A stretch of DNA of 64,000 nucleotides from G963668345 sp965248205 (GCA_965248205.1 CBDFIS010000006.1:4464001-4528000), one strand, 5' to 3'; counted from the stretch's first letter, positions 28,406-37,158 are shown. Notes: a model not told the origin generated them from the sequence alone. Translations and numbers: made by a program.

Positions 28406-28845
28406 TGGCCGGCAACCACGAACGTATCAATGGAATGCTGTCAGCCTATCTCGATAACGAGCTGACCCAGGCCGACAGCCAGCAGGTTCGAGTTCATCTC
28501 GAGGACTGCGAACAGTGCCGCGAGACGCTTCGCCAGCTGCGCGAGCTGCAGCGAGTTACCGGAGAGCTGACTTTTGTCGAACCCGAGGAGGAGCGAATGG
28601 AGCAGGTAAAAGAAAAGTTGTCGGTTCAGGCGCCTCGAAAGGCAGGATGGAGTTTCTTCCTCGCTGGTGTCGTCGGATGGGTTATCTACGCTATCTACCT
28701 GTTCGTGACAAACCCCGAGGTGCCGCCCATCGAAAAGCTGGTGATCGCAGCGGTCTACATTGGTCTCTTCTTGTTGTTCGTCTCCGTAGCGCGCCAGCGT
28801 TGGCTTGAGCTTCCACACGACCGATACCGAGGAGTGAAGAAATGA
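28405..28845 (+). CDS. Zinc-finger anti-sigma factor, membrane-anchored
   Basis: About 146 residues from the ATG at 28405, which overlaps the sigma stop. The N-terminal zf-HC2 domain reads INGMLSAYLDNELTQADSQQVRVHLEDCEQCRETL with the HX3CX2C zinc motif. Two transmembrane helices follow, near FFLAGVVGWVIYAIYLFV and LVIAAVYIGLFLLFVSVA. It should hold the ECF factor inactive at the membrane. Its stop overlaps the start of the UPF0145 gene. Confidence 0.92.
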   Translation: MAGNHERINGMLSAYLDNELTQADSQQVRVHLEDCEQCRETLRQLRELQRVTGELTFVEPEEERMEQVKEKLSVQAPRKAGWSFFLAGVVGWVIYAIYLFVTNPEVPPIEKLVIAAVYIGLFLLFVSVARQRWLELPHDRYRGVKK

Positions 28846-29165
28846 TCGTCGTAACAGCGGATAGCATTACCGGCAAGAAGGTCGTCCGAACGCTGGGACT
28901 CGTGCGCGGCAACACGGTGCGGGCCCGCCATTTCGGCAAGGACATTCTGGCGGGCTTGCGCGGGCTCGTAGGTGGTGAGGTCCATGAGTATACGAAACTG
29001 CTTGCTGAAAGCCGCGAACACGCCATTGACCGGATGTGCGCGGAAGCCCAATCTTTAGGCGCCAACGCGGTCATTCAGGCACAGTTCGCAACATCCTACG
29101 TGGCGCAAAACATGGCCGAAATACTCGCCTATGGGACGGCAGTGGTTGTCGAGGACGCCGACTAG
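28842..29165 (+). CDS. UPF0145 (YbjQ-like) protein
   Basis: 107 residues. The pattern TADSITGKKVVRTLGLVRGNTVRARHFGKDILAGLRGLVGGEVHEYTKLLAESREHAIDRM and then SLGANAVIQAQFATS is typical of the YbjQ/UPF0145 family, which forms a pentameric ring of unknown function sometimes annotated as heavy-metal binding. It overlaps the anti-sigma gene by four bases (ATGA), so it is the third cistron of the sigma operon and may belong to the same stress response. Confidence 0.9.
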   Translation: MIVVTADSITGKKVVRTLGLVRGNTVRARHFGKDILAGLRGLVGGEVHEYTKLLAESREHAIDRMCAEAQSLGANAVIQAQFATSYVAQNMAEILAYGTAVVVEDAD

Positions 29166-29209
29166 CCAAGTACTCAGTTTCATAAATCTACTCACGTTTC
29201 GGGCAAGTG

Positions 29210-29217
29210 CATGTGGC
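29210..29217 (+). repeat. 8-bp target duplication, left
   Basis: CATGTGGC here is repeated exactly at 30730-30737, immediately outside the inverted ends of the 1.5-kb element. Confidence 0.85.
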
Positions 29218-29428
29218 AGTAGTGGGGTCTTAGCGTGGAGATAGCATCAGCAGGAGCGGAGTTCGGAGGATTGTCCGAGATAACGCTGGAAGGGCAGTAA
29301 CCCCGCTCCCAAATCAGGAACATGACGATCATCGTCCGCCCAAAGGGCAGACAACGGCTTCTTCGTTCCCAATACCCACCAGCGTGGAGATTAGTTTCTC
29401 CACGGTTGGCCTCCTGGCGAAGTGTCGC

Positions 29429-29599
29429 CTAGGGGGACTCTGGCACATCCCCTAAGGGGAAGCCGACACCCTGGGGCTTTCGGCCTTCCTCCATAGCCCG
29501 CCTGTACTCCTCTGGGTTGCACGCCACCACAACGGTTTCTCGCTTCTCGATGACCACACGGCCCACCACTTGTCCGCCATAGAGTTTAATCTTCACCAC
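29429..29599 (-). CDS. Small conserved-looking protein (56 aa) inside the IS1-like element
   Basis: A GTG start at 29599 (or at 29596) gives VKIKLYGGQVVGRVVIEKRE ... VVVACNPEEYRRAMEEG then GFPLGDVP. The composition (basic-acidic balance, regular hydrophobic spacing, YGGxVV and PEEYxxAxxEG) looks coding rather than random. No ribosome-binding site was verified. The function is unknown. It reads away from hicBA and is head-to-head with the transposase remnant. Confidence 0.4.
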   Translation of the reverse strand: MVKIKLYGGQVVGRVVIEKRETVVVACNPEEYRRAMEEGRKPQGVGFPLGDVPESP

Positions 29600-29982
29600 A
29601 TCTCCAGTATCATACGACCGCGCCGATTATGCCCAGTTGATAAAGCTCTATGGCCGTCTTCCAGGGAGCCGGGGAGACTACTACCGCCCAGCCAAGATAA
29701 AGGGCACCGTCTCAGCCGAGATAAATGGGGATGCCCGCCCCAAGGCGGATATGCACGAGCCATGTCGAGCGGAAGAACGGCTCGCTGCGGCAGTGGTGCA
29801 AGAGGATGACTCGATTAACCTACGCCTTCAGTAAGAAGCAAGAGAACTTACGGGCATCGTTGGCAATCCACTTTGCTTTCTATAACTTCTGCCGAGTTCA
29901 CGGCTCTCTGTGGGTGACGCCTGCGATGGAAGTTGGAATCACAGATCACGTATGGAGTCTAAGAGAAATCATTGTGGCCTGA
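29600..29982 (+). pseudogene. IS1-like transposase 3' remnant
   Basis: The first frame reads SYDRADYAQLIKLYGRLPG and on to EINGDARPKADMH; after a one-base shift near 29750 a second frame reads TSHVERKNGSLRQWCKRMTR, LTYAFSKKQENLRASLAIHF and AFYNFCRVHGSLWVTPAMEV up to 29982. VERxN, AFSKK and YNFCRxHxxLxVTPAME are typical of the C-terminal end of IS1-like DDE transposases. The N-terminal half with the first catalytic residues is missing. It probably derives from the element that supplied the inverted ends. Confidence 0.75.
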
Positions 29983-30043
29983 TTCCGTTTTATCTAACTA
30001 CCCCCCTTTACGGAGGCTCAGCGGATGCGTATCATAAGGGCGT

Positions 30044-30454
30044 ATGGAGTCCTCGGTCATCAGCATCACCGTCAAGCTAGAAATTGCTTTCCGCAGAGAT
30101 GGGCGGGACTGGCTGGCTTGGTGCCTCCCCATCGATGTCATGACACAGGCCAGAACGAAGAAGCAAGCCCTAGTATCACTTAAGGCAGCTGTTGAACTTT
30201 GGTTTGAGTCCTGTATCAAGCGCGGCGTGCTTGATAAAGCCCTACAAGAGGCTGGGTTCTCAAAGGCACCGTTGGCACCGGGCGAAGACGCCAAGGGCTT
30301 CAACTTCGTTCATGTTGTTAAGAGTCCTGGTGCCGAAGCCGGACTGAAGTTGTTTTCCCATTCGCGCACGCATGGTGCTGAGTACATTAAGGTATCCATT
30401 CCAGCCTACATCGCTGCCCAACAATTGAGGGGCGCAGCACGTGCGTCCCGTTAA
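30044..30454 (+). CDS. hicB: HicB-type antitoxin
   Basis: 136 residues. The N-terminal partial RNase-H fold of HicB reads SVISITVKLEIAFRRDGRDWLAWCLPIDVMTQARTKKQALVSLKAAVELWFESCIKRG. The C-terminal part is less certain and does not show a clear ribbon-helix-helix or HTH motif. It overlaps the downstream hicA gene by 14 bases, the typical coupling of toxin-antitoxin pairs. Order here is antitoxin first, the reverse of E. coli hicAB but common elsewhere. Confidence 0.85.
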   Translation: MESSVISITVKLEIAFRRDGRDWLAWCLPIDVMTQARTKKQALVSLKAAVELWFESCIKRGVLDKALQEAGFSKAPLAPGEDAKGFNFVHVVKSPGAEAGLKLFSHSRTHGAEYIKVSIPAYIAAQQLRGAARASR

Positions 30455-30695
30455 ATGGAAAGAGCTTGTCAAGCTTTCCGAGTTGGAGGGCTGTGTGTTC
30501 GATCGACAGCGCGGCTCTCACTACACCATGACGAAGCCCGGTCTCAGTCGCCCGATCGTCATCCCAAAACGGAACGATCTCAAGGAAGATATCGTTCTTT
30601 CAGTTGGCCGAACGCTTGGCTTGGATCGGAAACAGATCGAGCAACGTTTGGAACAAAGTAAGCCAAAGAAGAAGACGAGATCTGCCAAGGTGTAG
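30441..30695 (+). CDS. hicA: HicA-type mRNA interferase toxin
   Basis: 84 residues. The double-stranded-RNA-binding-like fold is visible in VKWKELVKLSELEGCVFDRQ, followed by RGSHYTMTKPG with the catalytic histidine, and then RPIVIPKRNDLKEDIVLSVGRTLGLDRKQI. HicA cleaves mRNA independently of ribosomes and is neutralised by HicB. The gene is intact, overlaps hicB, and lies just inside the right end of the IS1-like element. Confidence 0.9.
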   Translation: MRPVKWKELVKLSELEGCVFDRQRGSHYTMTKPGLSRPIVIPKRNDLKEDIVLSVGRTLGLDRKQIEQRLEQSKPKKKTRSAKV

Positions 30696-30828
30696 AATTT
30701 CCTCATCTCCACGCTAAGACCCCACTACCCATGTGGCGCGGGCTTGACACGCTCCGCGGGAGCCGCTCGACCGAGGCGTGGACGGAAGTCCAGGCTGGGC
30801 TTGCCTCCGCCGCTGCTTGAAAAAATGT

Positions 30829-32127
30829 GGCTCTTCCGGGTTTTAAGTGGGCGAAGGAGCCAGATCGAGTTTCCCACAGTGGAAGTAGATGGCGTTGATG
30901 AAGTTCTGTTGATTGCGGAAACCGCGCGCCGTGGCCTTGACCCATTGAATCCTTGAGTTCAACCCCTCGCTGACCGCGTTCGTAATGCGGTGTTTCAGAT
31001 ACGTGAGTATGTTTTCGAGGCGAGCCGTCAACATCCGCGCTACGGTGACCATCGGCGTCAGCCGGCTGCGACTCGCCCAGCCGCGCCATTGCTCGAAGAA
31101 AGCTCGCGCCGCCGATTCGCGACGATAGTCGAACAGCCGCATCGCCGTTTCCTTCAACGCCCACGCCCGCGCCGTCTTCAAGTCGCTTTCGCGCAGCGCG
31201 CGGAACTCGCGCCAGGCGTCCTCGGAAAAGTTCGCTGGATGCCGCAGCCAAGCGTACTTCGTGCCTGTCAAACGCTCGTCGCCGAGAGCCAATAAACGCT
31301 TGTTCTCCGCCCGCCGCACCTGGTCCACCGCCTTCGCCAGATGCGCCGCGATGTGATATTTGTCGTAAACGATCTTTTTCTCCGATTCGTCGAGATGCTC
31401 CCGGGTCGAGGCGACATAAGGATCCCACATGTCCATAGCGACGGCCTCGACTCGGGCGAGTTGCTCTGCGCTCAACGTCTTCCAAAAGCCGTCCAGGCTG
31501 GCCTGGCGGCGTCCCTCGGCGACGAACAACACGCGCGAGCAGTTGAGATCGTTGACGACGGTGAGATAGCGATGGCGCTTGCGGAAGCTCTTCTCGTCGA
31601 CGCCCAGGTAGGGAATCGGCTCTGCCGCGCGACGTTCGAGCCCACGTTGCACGCCGCGTTCCAGGATGCCGTGAATCTCGTCCCAGCTCAGCGCCAGCAA
31701 CTCGGCGATGCCTTGCTGGCTGGCTTCCTTCAGCCACGAGATCGCGAGAGCTTCAAACAGCGCGGTGAAGCGGCTGGAAGCCTCGGCCCAGGGCAGTCGC
31801 ACGACGCGCGGCCCGTGCTCGGAGCAGTCGCTGCGCGGCGGCCGGGCGTGCAGGATCGTGCGGTACTGACAGGTGTCGAGGTGACGCCAGCGGCGTTCGG
31901 GCTGATGATCGTGGAGTGCGCACACGGCGCTGCATTGGCGGCACGGCCAGCGGACTTGCTCGTCGTGTTCGAGGAAGACGTGGACTTCGCCGTCGGCTCG
32001 GCGCAGCTCCACTCGCACGACTTTCCAGGGACTTTCGATGCCCAGAATCTGGCGGTATAGCTCGCGGTCTTGCATCCCGCGAGACTACCACCGAGCCCCA
32101 CTCGCCCACTAGAAACCCGGAAGAACC
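30829..32127 (-). mobile_element. ISL3-family insertion sequence, complete (1299 bp)
   Basis: The left end reads ggctcttccgggttttaagt and the right end, as reverse complement, ggttcttccgggtttctagt; the match continues through gggcga (about 22 of 26 identical). The flanks carry the 8-bp target duplication AAAAATGT (30821-30828 and 32128-32135). One intact transposase lies inside. Insertion is about 90 bases from the hicBA element, so this is a local hot spot for mobile DNA. Confidence 0.95.
30843..32075 (-). CDS. ISL3-family transposase
   Basis: 410 residues, full length. The N-terminal zinc-binding part has WPCRQCSAVCALHDH then PPRSDCSEHG (ZnF of ISL3 transposases). The DDE domain reads YLGVDEKSFRKRHRYLTVV, VAMDMWDPYVAS, YDKYHIAAHLAKAVDQVRR and near the end LKHRITNAVSEGLNSRIQWV. 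No stop or frameshift. It mobilises the surrounding element. Confidence 0.96.
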   Translation of the reverse strand: MQDRELYRQILGIESPWKVVRVELRRADGEVHVFLEHDEQVRWPCRQCSAVCALHDHQPERRWRHLDTCQYRTILHARPPRSDCSEHGPRVVRLPWAEASSRFTALFEALAISWLKEASQQGIAELLALSWDEIHGILERGVQRGLERRAAEPIPYLGVDEKSFRKRHRYLTVVNDLNCSRVLFVAEGRRQASLDGFWKTLSAEQLARVEAVAMDMWDPYVASTREHLDESEKKIVYDKYHIAAHLAKAVDQVRRAENKRLLALGDERLTGTKYAWLRHPANFSEDAWREFRALRESDLKTARAWALKETAMRLFDYRRESAARAFFEQWRGWASRSRLTPMVTVARMLTARLENILTYLKHRITNAVSEGLNSRIQWVKATARGFRNQQNFINAIYFHCGKLDLAPSPT

Positions 32128-32445
32128 AAAAATGTAGACATCCAGGCAGCGACCTCTGGTCGCCGTTGCGCTCGGTATGCTGTGCCCCTACTGACCTGTT
32201 GGCTGTCTGGAAATGTAGGGCACGGCCCATTCTCAATCGCCCACATCAGCGGCCACCCCCAAGAGAAAACTCCCCGCCAGGCATGAAATAGCATGTAGAA
32301 TCGGAGTGTCGACCATCCGGCAGATTAGTAAGGTCCCAATCGTCCAAACTTAACTCTTGCCTTCCTCTTCAGCGCTGTTCGTGGATCACATCTCGCTGAA
32401 AGCCGGCCACCCGGTCCCCGGCTTCGCTTCGACTGGCTCTCGGAC
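32128..32445. other. Intergenic, no gene seen
   Basis: Starts with the right target duplication of the ISL3 element. A short string gaaatgtagggcacggccca (32210-32229) resembles the palindromic string near 36993. No ORF with family content. Confidence 0.5.
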
Positions 32446-33351
32446 ATGGCTATCCCAATGATCCTCCGCGCCGTTTCGCTGTTTCGCGCGGTGTCTGTGG
32501 CACTCGTGATACTGTTCGCAACGTTCCTCTCTACCGCGTGGGGCGGTGACTCGATTCCTCTCGCGTACCCAGTCTCTGCGACTACTGCCGGCTTTCCACA
32601 ACTGCCCGCTGCACCCGAATCGGGCTTTCCCGGAGACGATCCCCCGGAACCACGGGCTTGCAATGCACCATCCTTTTCGCTAGACGCCTCGCTTACCAAT
32701 GACAATAGGCGAACTACAGGGCTGGTGCTGGGTGAAGGCGGCTTTCCACCCGTTCAGCAGAGCCTTATTTCAGGACGCCTGAAGAACGTCCGATGCGAGA
32801 GCGTGGATCTCGAGCTATCGGCGTGGTATTCACTTCACGACGCATCGAGCTTTGACGAGATGCAGTTCCGAAGTCGAGCGATTGTGGAGGTCATGCCGAA
32901 CGTCCACGTCTACGGTGGGATTGCCTACTACGACAACCCGGACGGTCTGTTCGCTACAAAGTCTCTTTATCTAATTGGGGGCGTCGAATACCCGAGTGTT
33001 TGGGGCACAACCGTCAAGGCGGACTATCTGCGAGATGTAAAGGATCATGGAGACTGGCTGACGGCCATGTTTCTAAAGAGCCACGAACTGGGGTCCACTA
33101 GAAACGGAGCCATCTTTACCTATAAACACGGTCTCGGAGCCACAGCCACGCGCAACCTGCCCGCCAACTCCAACACACCCAGCATGACCGGGGTTCCGAG
33201 CGCATTCTACCGGGCGATCCTTGAGATCGATGACGGACCCGTGACATGGTATTTCGAGGCCAGCCCTCACGTAAGTTTCGTCAGCCGCGCCACTGGTGTC
33301 CGTAAGCAGCACCTATTGGTAACCGCCGGTGTGAGAATAGAAGTCCCTTAG
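32446..33351 (+). CDS. Exported beta-rich protein, probable outer-membrane porin-like
   Basis: 301 residues with a signal peptide (LFRAVSVALVILFATFLSTAWG). After a proline-rich stretch the sequence alternates short hydrophobic and polar strands: SGRLKNVRCESVDLELSAWYSL, FRSRAIVEVMPNVHVYGGIA, SLYLIGGVEYPSVWGTTVKA. It ends in VTAGVRIEVP without the aromatic final residue usual in barrels. I do not recognise a family. Spacing to the transporter gene downstream is about 20 bases, so co-transcription is likely. Confidence 0.5.
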   Translation: MAIPMILRAVSLFRAVSVALVILFATFLSTAWGGDSIPLAYPVSATTAGFPQLPAAPESGFPGDDPPEPRACNAPSFSLDASLTNDNRRTTGLVLGEGGFPPVQQSLISGRLKNVRCESVDLELSAWYSLHDASSFDEMQFRSRAIVEVMPNVHVYGGIAYYDNPDGLFATKSLYLIGGVEYPSVWGTTVKADYLRDVKDHGDWLTAMFLKSHELGSTRNGAIFTYKHGLGATATRNLPANSNTPSMTGVPSAFYRAILEIDDGPVTWYFEASPHVSFVSRATGVRKQHLLVTAGVRIEVP

Positions 33352-33372
33352 CTCTCTCCGGCCCAATGTAGC

Positions 33373-34962
33373 ATGGCCCCTAACCTCCCAGAGTCGCCCG
33401 CGCGCAACAGCGAATCATACGGCCCACGGCAGCGAATCGGCCTAGCCCTCGGCCTCATCTTGTTCGCGGCGATCTTGTTGATGCCCTCTCCTGACGGCAT
33501 GTCTCAGCCGGCCCAGCGAACTGCCGCGGTGGCGGCGCTGATGGCGGCGTGGTGGATCTCCGAGGCGACCCACATTGCCATCACCGCTCTGCTCCCGATT
33601 CCACTTTTCCCGCTGCTGGCTATCATGCCCAGCCGGGAAGTCACGCTCCACTACGCCAACCACATCGTTTTCCTCTTCTTGGGCGGCTTTATCATTGCAC
33701 TCGCCATGGAGAAGTGGAACCTCCACCGCCGCATCGCTTTGGAAACCATTCGTCGGTTCGGAGGCCGCCCGGCTGCGCTACTGCTGGGGTTCATGGTCGC
33801 CACAGCCTTCCTTTCGATGTGGATCTCGAATACGGCGACAACGATGATGATGTTGCCGATTGCCATGGCGGTAGTCATCCAACTCGCCGGCTTCGCCAGA
33901 ATCGACGGTGAGCAAACTGACCAGACGCCCGAGCAAGTGAAGACCAACTTCGGGCTGATTCTTCTGCTCGGCATCGCCTATTCGGCCAGCATTGGTGGCA
34001 TCGGAACGGTGATCGGCTCGCCGGCCACCGTCGCTTTTCTCGGATTCACGCAGCAGAGCTTCCCCGCTCAGCCTCCGATTGCCTTCCTGGACTGGAGTTT
34101 GATGTGCGTGCCCATCGTAATCGTTTTCCTGCCGATCTGTTGGTTCTACCTGTGCCGATTCGGCGCGCCCATAGCCTTGAAGCGGATCGGCTTCACGGGG
34201 TCCGAAAACGTCATAGAAGACGAACGCCGCAGGCTTGGTCCGATGACAGTACCAGAGAAGATCGTCCTCGTCGTAGCCCTGGTGACGGCCCTGCTGTGGA
34301 TCTTCCGCCAGCCGCTGGACTTGGGTGGCTTCACCCTACCAGGATGGTCGGGGGCCTTCTCTATACCGCAAGACCTGCACGACGCCACCGTCGCCATGGC
34401 CATGGCGCTCTTGCTCTGTTTGCTTCCCGTGAACCTCAAAGGCGGTCTGGACTGGAAAGGGCGCCGAGAGCACTTCATCATGGACTGGGGAACAATTCAG
34501 AAAGGTCTGCCATGGGGTATCGTCATGCTGTTCGGAGGTGGATTCTCGCTGGCGGCCGCGGTCCAAAAGACCGGTCTGGCCACTTGGCTCGGTTCGCATC
34601 TGTCGCAGCTCGAGGGAACGCCGGTTTGGATGCTCGTCTTGCTGTGCTGTTTTCTGGTGACGTTCTTAACGGAAATGACGTCGAACGTCGCGACGATACT
34701 GATGATTGCTCCGGTCATCGCCGCCACCGCAGTCGAAATTGGAGTGCATCCCTATCTGTTGTTGATCCCGGCGGGCGTGACGGCCTCTTTTGCGTTTGTG
34801 CTGCCGGTGGCCACGCCACCGAACGCCATCGTCTTCAGCAGCGGCTGGGTGACGATTCCTCGCATGGCCCGCGCCGGTCTCGCGTTGGACTTCCTCGGCT
34901 TGCTGGTCGTCCCTGTAATTGTCTACTTCCTCGGCGGTCGGATCTTTGGCTTCGCGGGCTAG
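33373..34962 (+). CDS. DASS (SLC13) family anion:sodium symporter
   Basis: 529 residues with about 12 hydrophobic segments. Signatures: AWWISEATHIAITALLPIPLFPLL near the start, HIVFLFLGGFIIALAMEKWNLHRRIAL, the first SNT-type motif WISNTATTMMMLPIAMAV, ASIGGIGTVIGSPATV and the second one LTEMTSNVATILMIAPV, ending with FVLPVATPPNAIVFSSG. SNT motifs bind sodium and the carboxylate substrate. Likely cargo is a C4-dicarboxylate, citrate or sulfate; it cannot be decided here. It lies directly after the small exported protein. Confidence 0.92.
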   Translation: MAPNLPESPARNSESYGPRQRIGLALGLILFAAILLMPSPDGMSQPAQRTAAVAALMAAWWISEATHIAITALLPIPLFPLLAIMPSREVTLHYANHIVFLFLGGFIIALAMEKWNLHRRIALETIRRFGGRPAALLLGFMVATAFLSMWISNTATTMMMLPIAMAVVIQLAGFARIDGEQTDQTPEQVKTNFGLILLLGIAYSASIGGIGTVIGSPATVAFLGFTQQSFPAQPPIAFLDWSLMCVPIVIVFLPICWFYLCRFGAPIALKRIGFTGSENVIEDERRRLGPMTVPEKIVLVVALVTALLWIFRQPLDLGGFTLPGWSGAFSIPQDLHDATVAMAMALLLCLLPVNLKGGLDWKGRREHFIMDWGTIQKGLPWGIVMLFGGGFSLAAAVQKTGLATWLGSHLSQLEGTPVWMLVLLCCFLVTFLTEMTSNVATILMIAPVIAATAVEIGVHPYLLLIPAGVTASFAFVLPVATPPNAIVFSSGWVTIPRMARAGLALDFLGLLVVPVIVYFLGGRIFGFAG

Positions 34963-35067
34963 GGGTGGATGCTGTGGACTGCCTGGGAACACTGACGATT
35001 TTTCAGTATCATCACATCGCGGCCGGTGATGCGCGAGCCGTTGAACCACCGCTGGCCACGCAGTGAC

Positions 35068-36117
35068 ATGAAACCAGTGCGTTTAGCAGTCGTCGGGGCC
35101 GGGGTGATGGGTAGAAAACACGCCGAGCTCATCGGGGCACATACCGCCTGCTCGCTGGTAGGCATTTGCGATGTTGATTCCGTTCACGGCTCGCTCGCCG
35201 AGGAGTTCGACGTTCCGTTTTACCCACACTTAGAAGAGCTACTTGAAAAGGAGCAGCCGCAAGCCGCGATTATCGCTACCCCCAACGGATCTCACGCCGC
35301 ACTAACCGAGGTCTGCGCCCGACGAGCGGTCGACGTTCTGATCGAGAAGCCGATTGCCGATAGCCTCGAGGGAGCGCACCGTATCGTCAAGGTGGCTGAT
35401 AAAACCGGCATTCAAGTGTTGGTCGGCCACCACCGGCGCCATAGCCCTCTCATTCAGGAAGCGCGCTCGATTATCCAGAGCGGCGCTCTCGGCAAGTTGG
35501 TCGCCGTTTCCATGCTGTGGGCCCTGATGAAGCCGAATGAATACTACGAAGCGGATTGGCGGTCGAAACCTCCGGGAGGCGGTCCGACGTTCATCAATCT
35601 TATTCACGAGCTGGATAGCCTGCGCTTCCTTTGTGGCGAAATCCGCGAGGTCTACGCTCAATCGAGCTCGGCAACGCGCAAACTTGATGTCGAGGATTCC
35701 TTGACGATTTCTCTTTCGTTCGAGAACGGTGCGCTGGGATCCGTCCTAGGATCGGACGCGACGCCTTCCCCCTGGTCCTACGAGGCGGCGGCCCAGGAGA
35801 ACCCGCTTTACTTTCACACGGACGAAAACTGTTATCACTTTTTCGGCACCTTGGGTTCCTTGGCCTTTCCGCGAATGGAGTTGTGGCGCTATGCCGATGA
35901 CGATCGGATGGGCTGGCAACACCCGATGGTGAAGTCACGTCATGCAGTGACCCGTCTTGATCCGCTAAAGTTGCAACTTGAACATTTTTGCCGCGTGGTG
36001 AGGGGAGAGGAAAAGCCGCTCGTGGATGGCCCAGACGGTACCCGGTCACTCGCTGTTGTGCTGGCGGTACTGGAATCCGTTCAGCGTAGAAGGCCCATTG
36101 CGCTGTCCGCGTCATAA
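35068..36117 (+). CDS. Gfo/Idh/MocA family oxidoreductase
   Basis: About 349 residues from the ATG at 35068, chosen because the nucleotide-binding motif AVVGAGVMGRKHAELI then begins at residue 6. The family EKP motif is present in VDVLIEKPIADSLEGAHRIV, and the sugar-binding half has GGPTFINLIHELDSLRFLCG with the histidine typical of the active site. NAD(P)-dependent oxidation or reduction of a sugar or inositol is expected. A phytanoyl-CoA dioxygenase-like gene follows after about 35 bases. Confidence 0.92.
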   Translation: MKPVRLAVVGAGVMGRKHAELIGAHTACSLVGICDVDSVHGSLAEEFDVPFYPHLEELLEKEQPQAAIIATPNGSHAALTEVCARRAVDVLIEKPIADSLEGAHRIVKVADKTGIQVLVGHHRRHSPLIQEARSIIQSGALGKLVAVSMLWALMKPNEYYEADWRSKPPGGGPTFINLIHELDSLRFLCGEIREVYAQSSSATRKLDVEDSLTISLSFENGALGSVLGSDATPSPWSYEAAAQENPLYFHTDENCYHFFGTLGSLAFPRMELWRYADDDRMGWQHPMVKSRHAVTRLDPLKLQLEHFCRVVRGEEKPLVDGPDGTRSLAVVLAVLESVQRRRPIALSAS

Positions 36118-36152
36118 CAGCGGTCGTGCGGAAGTCCCTGCTAGAGAATCAC

Positions 36153-36944
36153 ATGGAACTCGACGACAACCAGATCGCAGAGTACGAAGAACGGGGCTAT
36201 CTGTTTTTCCCTGGCCTGCTAGACGACGATGAGGTCGCGATTCTACAGCAAGCGATGCCCGAAATCCTAAGCCGCGAGGGGCCGGAGGTGGTCCGTGAGA
36301 AAGAAGATCCGACGGCGGCCAGACTGGCCTTTGGGGCACATGTCTATTCCGAACCCTTCCGCTGTCTCTCGCTGCTGCCACGGCTGTTGAACCCCGTCCG
36401 CCAATTGTTGAAGGGCGATGTGTATCTTCATCAGAGCCGCACTAATCCCAAACAAGGCTTTGGCGGGGGCGCGTCATGGGAGTGGCATCAGGATTACCCG
36501 CCGTGGCATACGGTCGACGGCATGCCGGAGCCGAGATGCATTATGGCGTCCGTGTTCGTCGATGACTGCACAGCGGTCACCTCGCCCCTGTTGGTAGTGC
36601 CGGGTTCGCAACGCCACGGCCTTCTCGAGTCCAAGCACCACAAGGACTCAGTAGGGGAGGGCTATGAGCTTCATCATATCGATCACGCGACGCTGGAACG
36701 GCTCGCCGCAGAGAACGGGATCGAACCCTTGATTGGGCCGGCCGGGTCTGTCGCCCTCGTTCACTGCAACGTCGTCCACGGTTCGTCCAATAATGTATCC
36801 CCGTGGCGCCGGGCGATCATGTACCTGATCTACAACGCCGTCAGCAACGCCTGCACGGGCACGGAGCGCCCCTGGTATCAAAACAATCGCGACTTTACGC
36901 CCCTTGAGCCGCTCGATGACCAGTGTCTGAAGGCGTTGGCGTAG
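36153..36944 (+). CDS. Phytanoyl-CoA dioxygenase (PhyH) family protein
   Basis: About 263 residues from the ATG at 36153. The Fe(II)/2-oxoglutarate core is visible: WEWHQDYPPWH gives the HXD pair, VHCNVVHGSSNNVSPWRR gives the distal histidine and the 2-oxoglutarate-binding arginine. The N-terminus ITEYEE-like (IAEYEERGYLFFPGLLDDDEV) is standard for the family. Bacterial members hydroxylate ectoine, chlorinated or other small metabolites. The pairing with a Gfo/Idh/MocA dehydrogenase suggests a short catabolic unit; the substrate is not known. Confidence 0.9.
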   Translation: MELDDNQIAEYEERGYLFFPGLLDDDEVAILQQAMPEILSREGPEVVREKEDPTAARLAFGAHVYSEPFRCLSLLPRLLNPVRQLLKGDVYLHQSRTNPKQGFGGGASWEWHQDYPPWHTVDGMPEPRCIMASVFVDDCTAVTSPLLVVPGSQRHGLLESKHHKDSVGEGYELHHIDHATLERLAAENGIEPLIGPAGSVALVHCNVVHGSSNNVSPWRRAIMYLIYNAVSNACTGTERPWYQNNRDFTPLEPLDDQCLKALA

Positions 36945-36992
36945 TGTCTCTTCCGGGGATGGTGGAAAGCCAGGTGGACGATCGGGAACTTC

Positions 36993-37012
36993 GGGCACGG
37001 AATGCCGTGCCC
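36993..37012 (+). repeat. Hairpin palindrome
   Basis: GGGCACGG, AATG, CCGTGCCC forms an 8-bp stem. A near-copy is found at 39464-39483, and a half-copy near 32217. This looks like a small interspersed repeat rather than a terminator, since no T-run follows. Confidence 0.7.
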
Positions 37013-37158
37013 CTACATTTCCAGGCACCGAACAGATTTATCGGGGCAGCACGCTGTGCCCGCCTGACTTTCGTCACTGCCGGGCTGGATCTAATCTAAG
37101 AGAAGCCGTGGGTCTCTCCCGCGTACGGGCAGCTCTTTAGTTTTCCTCACTCCGACTG

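Larger units (their letters stand above)
29218..30729. mobile_element. 1.5-kb IS1-like relic carrying hicBA
   Basis: Terminal inverted repeats of 24 identical bases lie at 29219-29242 and 30705-30728 (core gtagtggggtcttagcgtgg). Both ends are flanked by the direct repeat CATGTGGC (29210-29217 and 30730-30737), an 8-bp target duplication. Inside are a frameshifted transposase 3' remnant, a small antisense-oriented ORF and an intact hicB-hicA pair. The transposase is not functional, so movement must have used an enzyme supplied in trans or predates the decay. The undisturbed duplication and ends show that the segment inserted here as one unit. Confidence 0.85.

Noticed and set aside
30703..31737. 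344-residue frame on the minus strand
   Set aside because: Shifted frame of the ISL3 transposase; arginine- and serine-rich with no motif.
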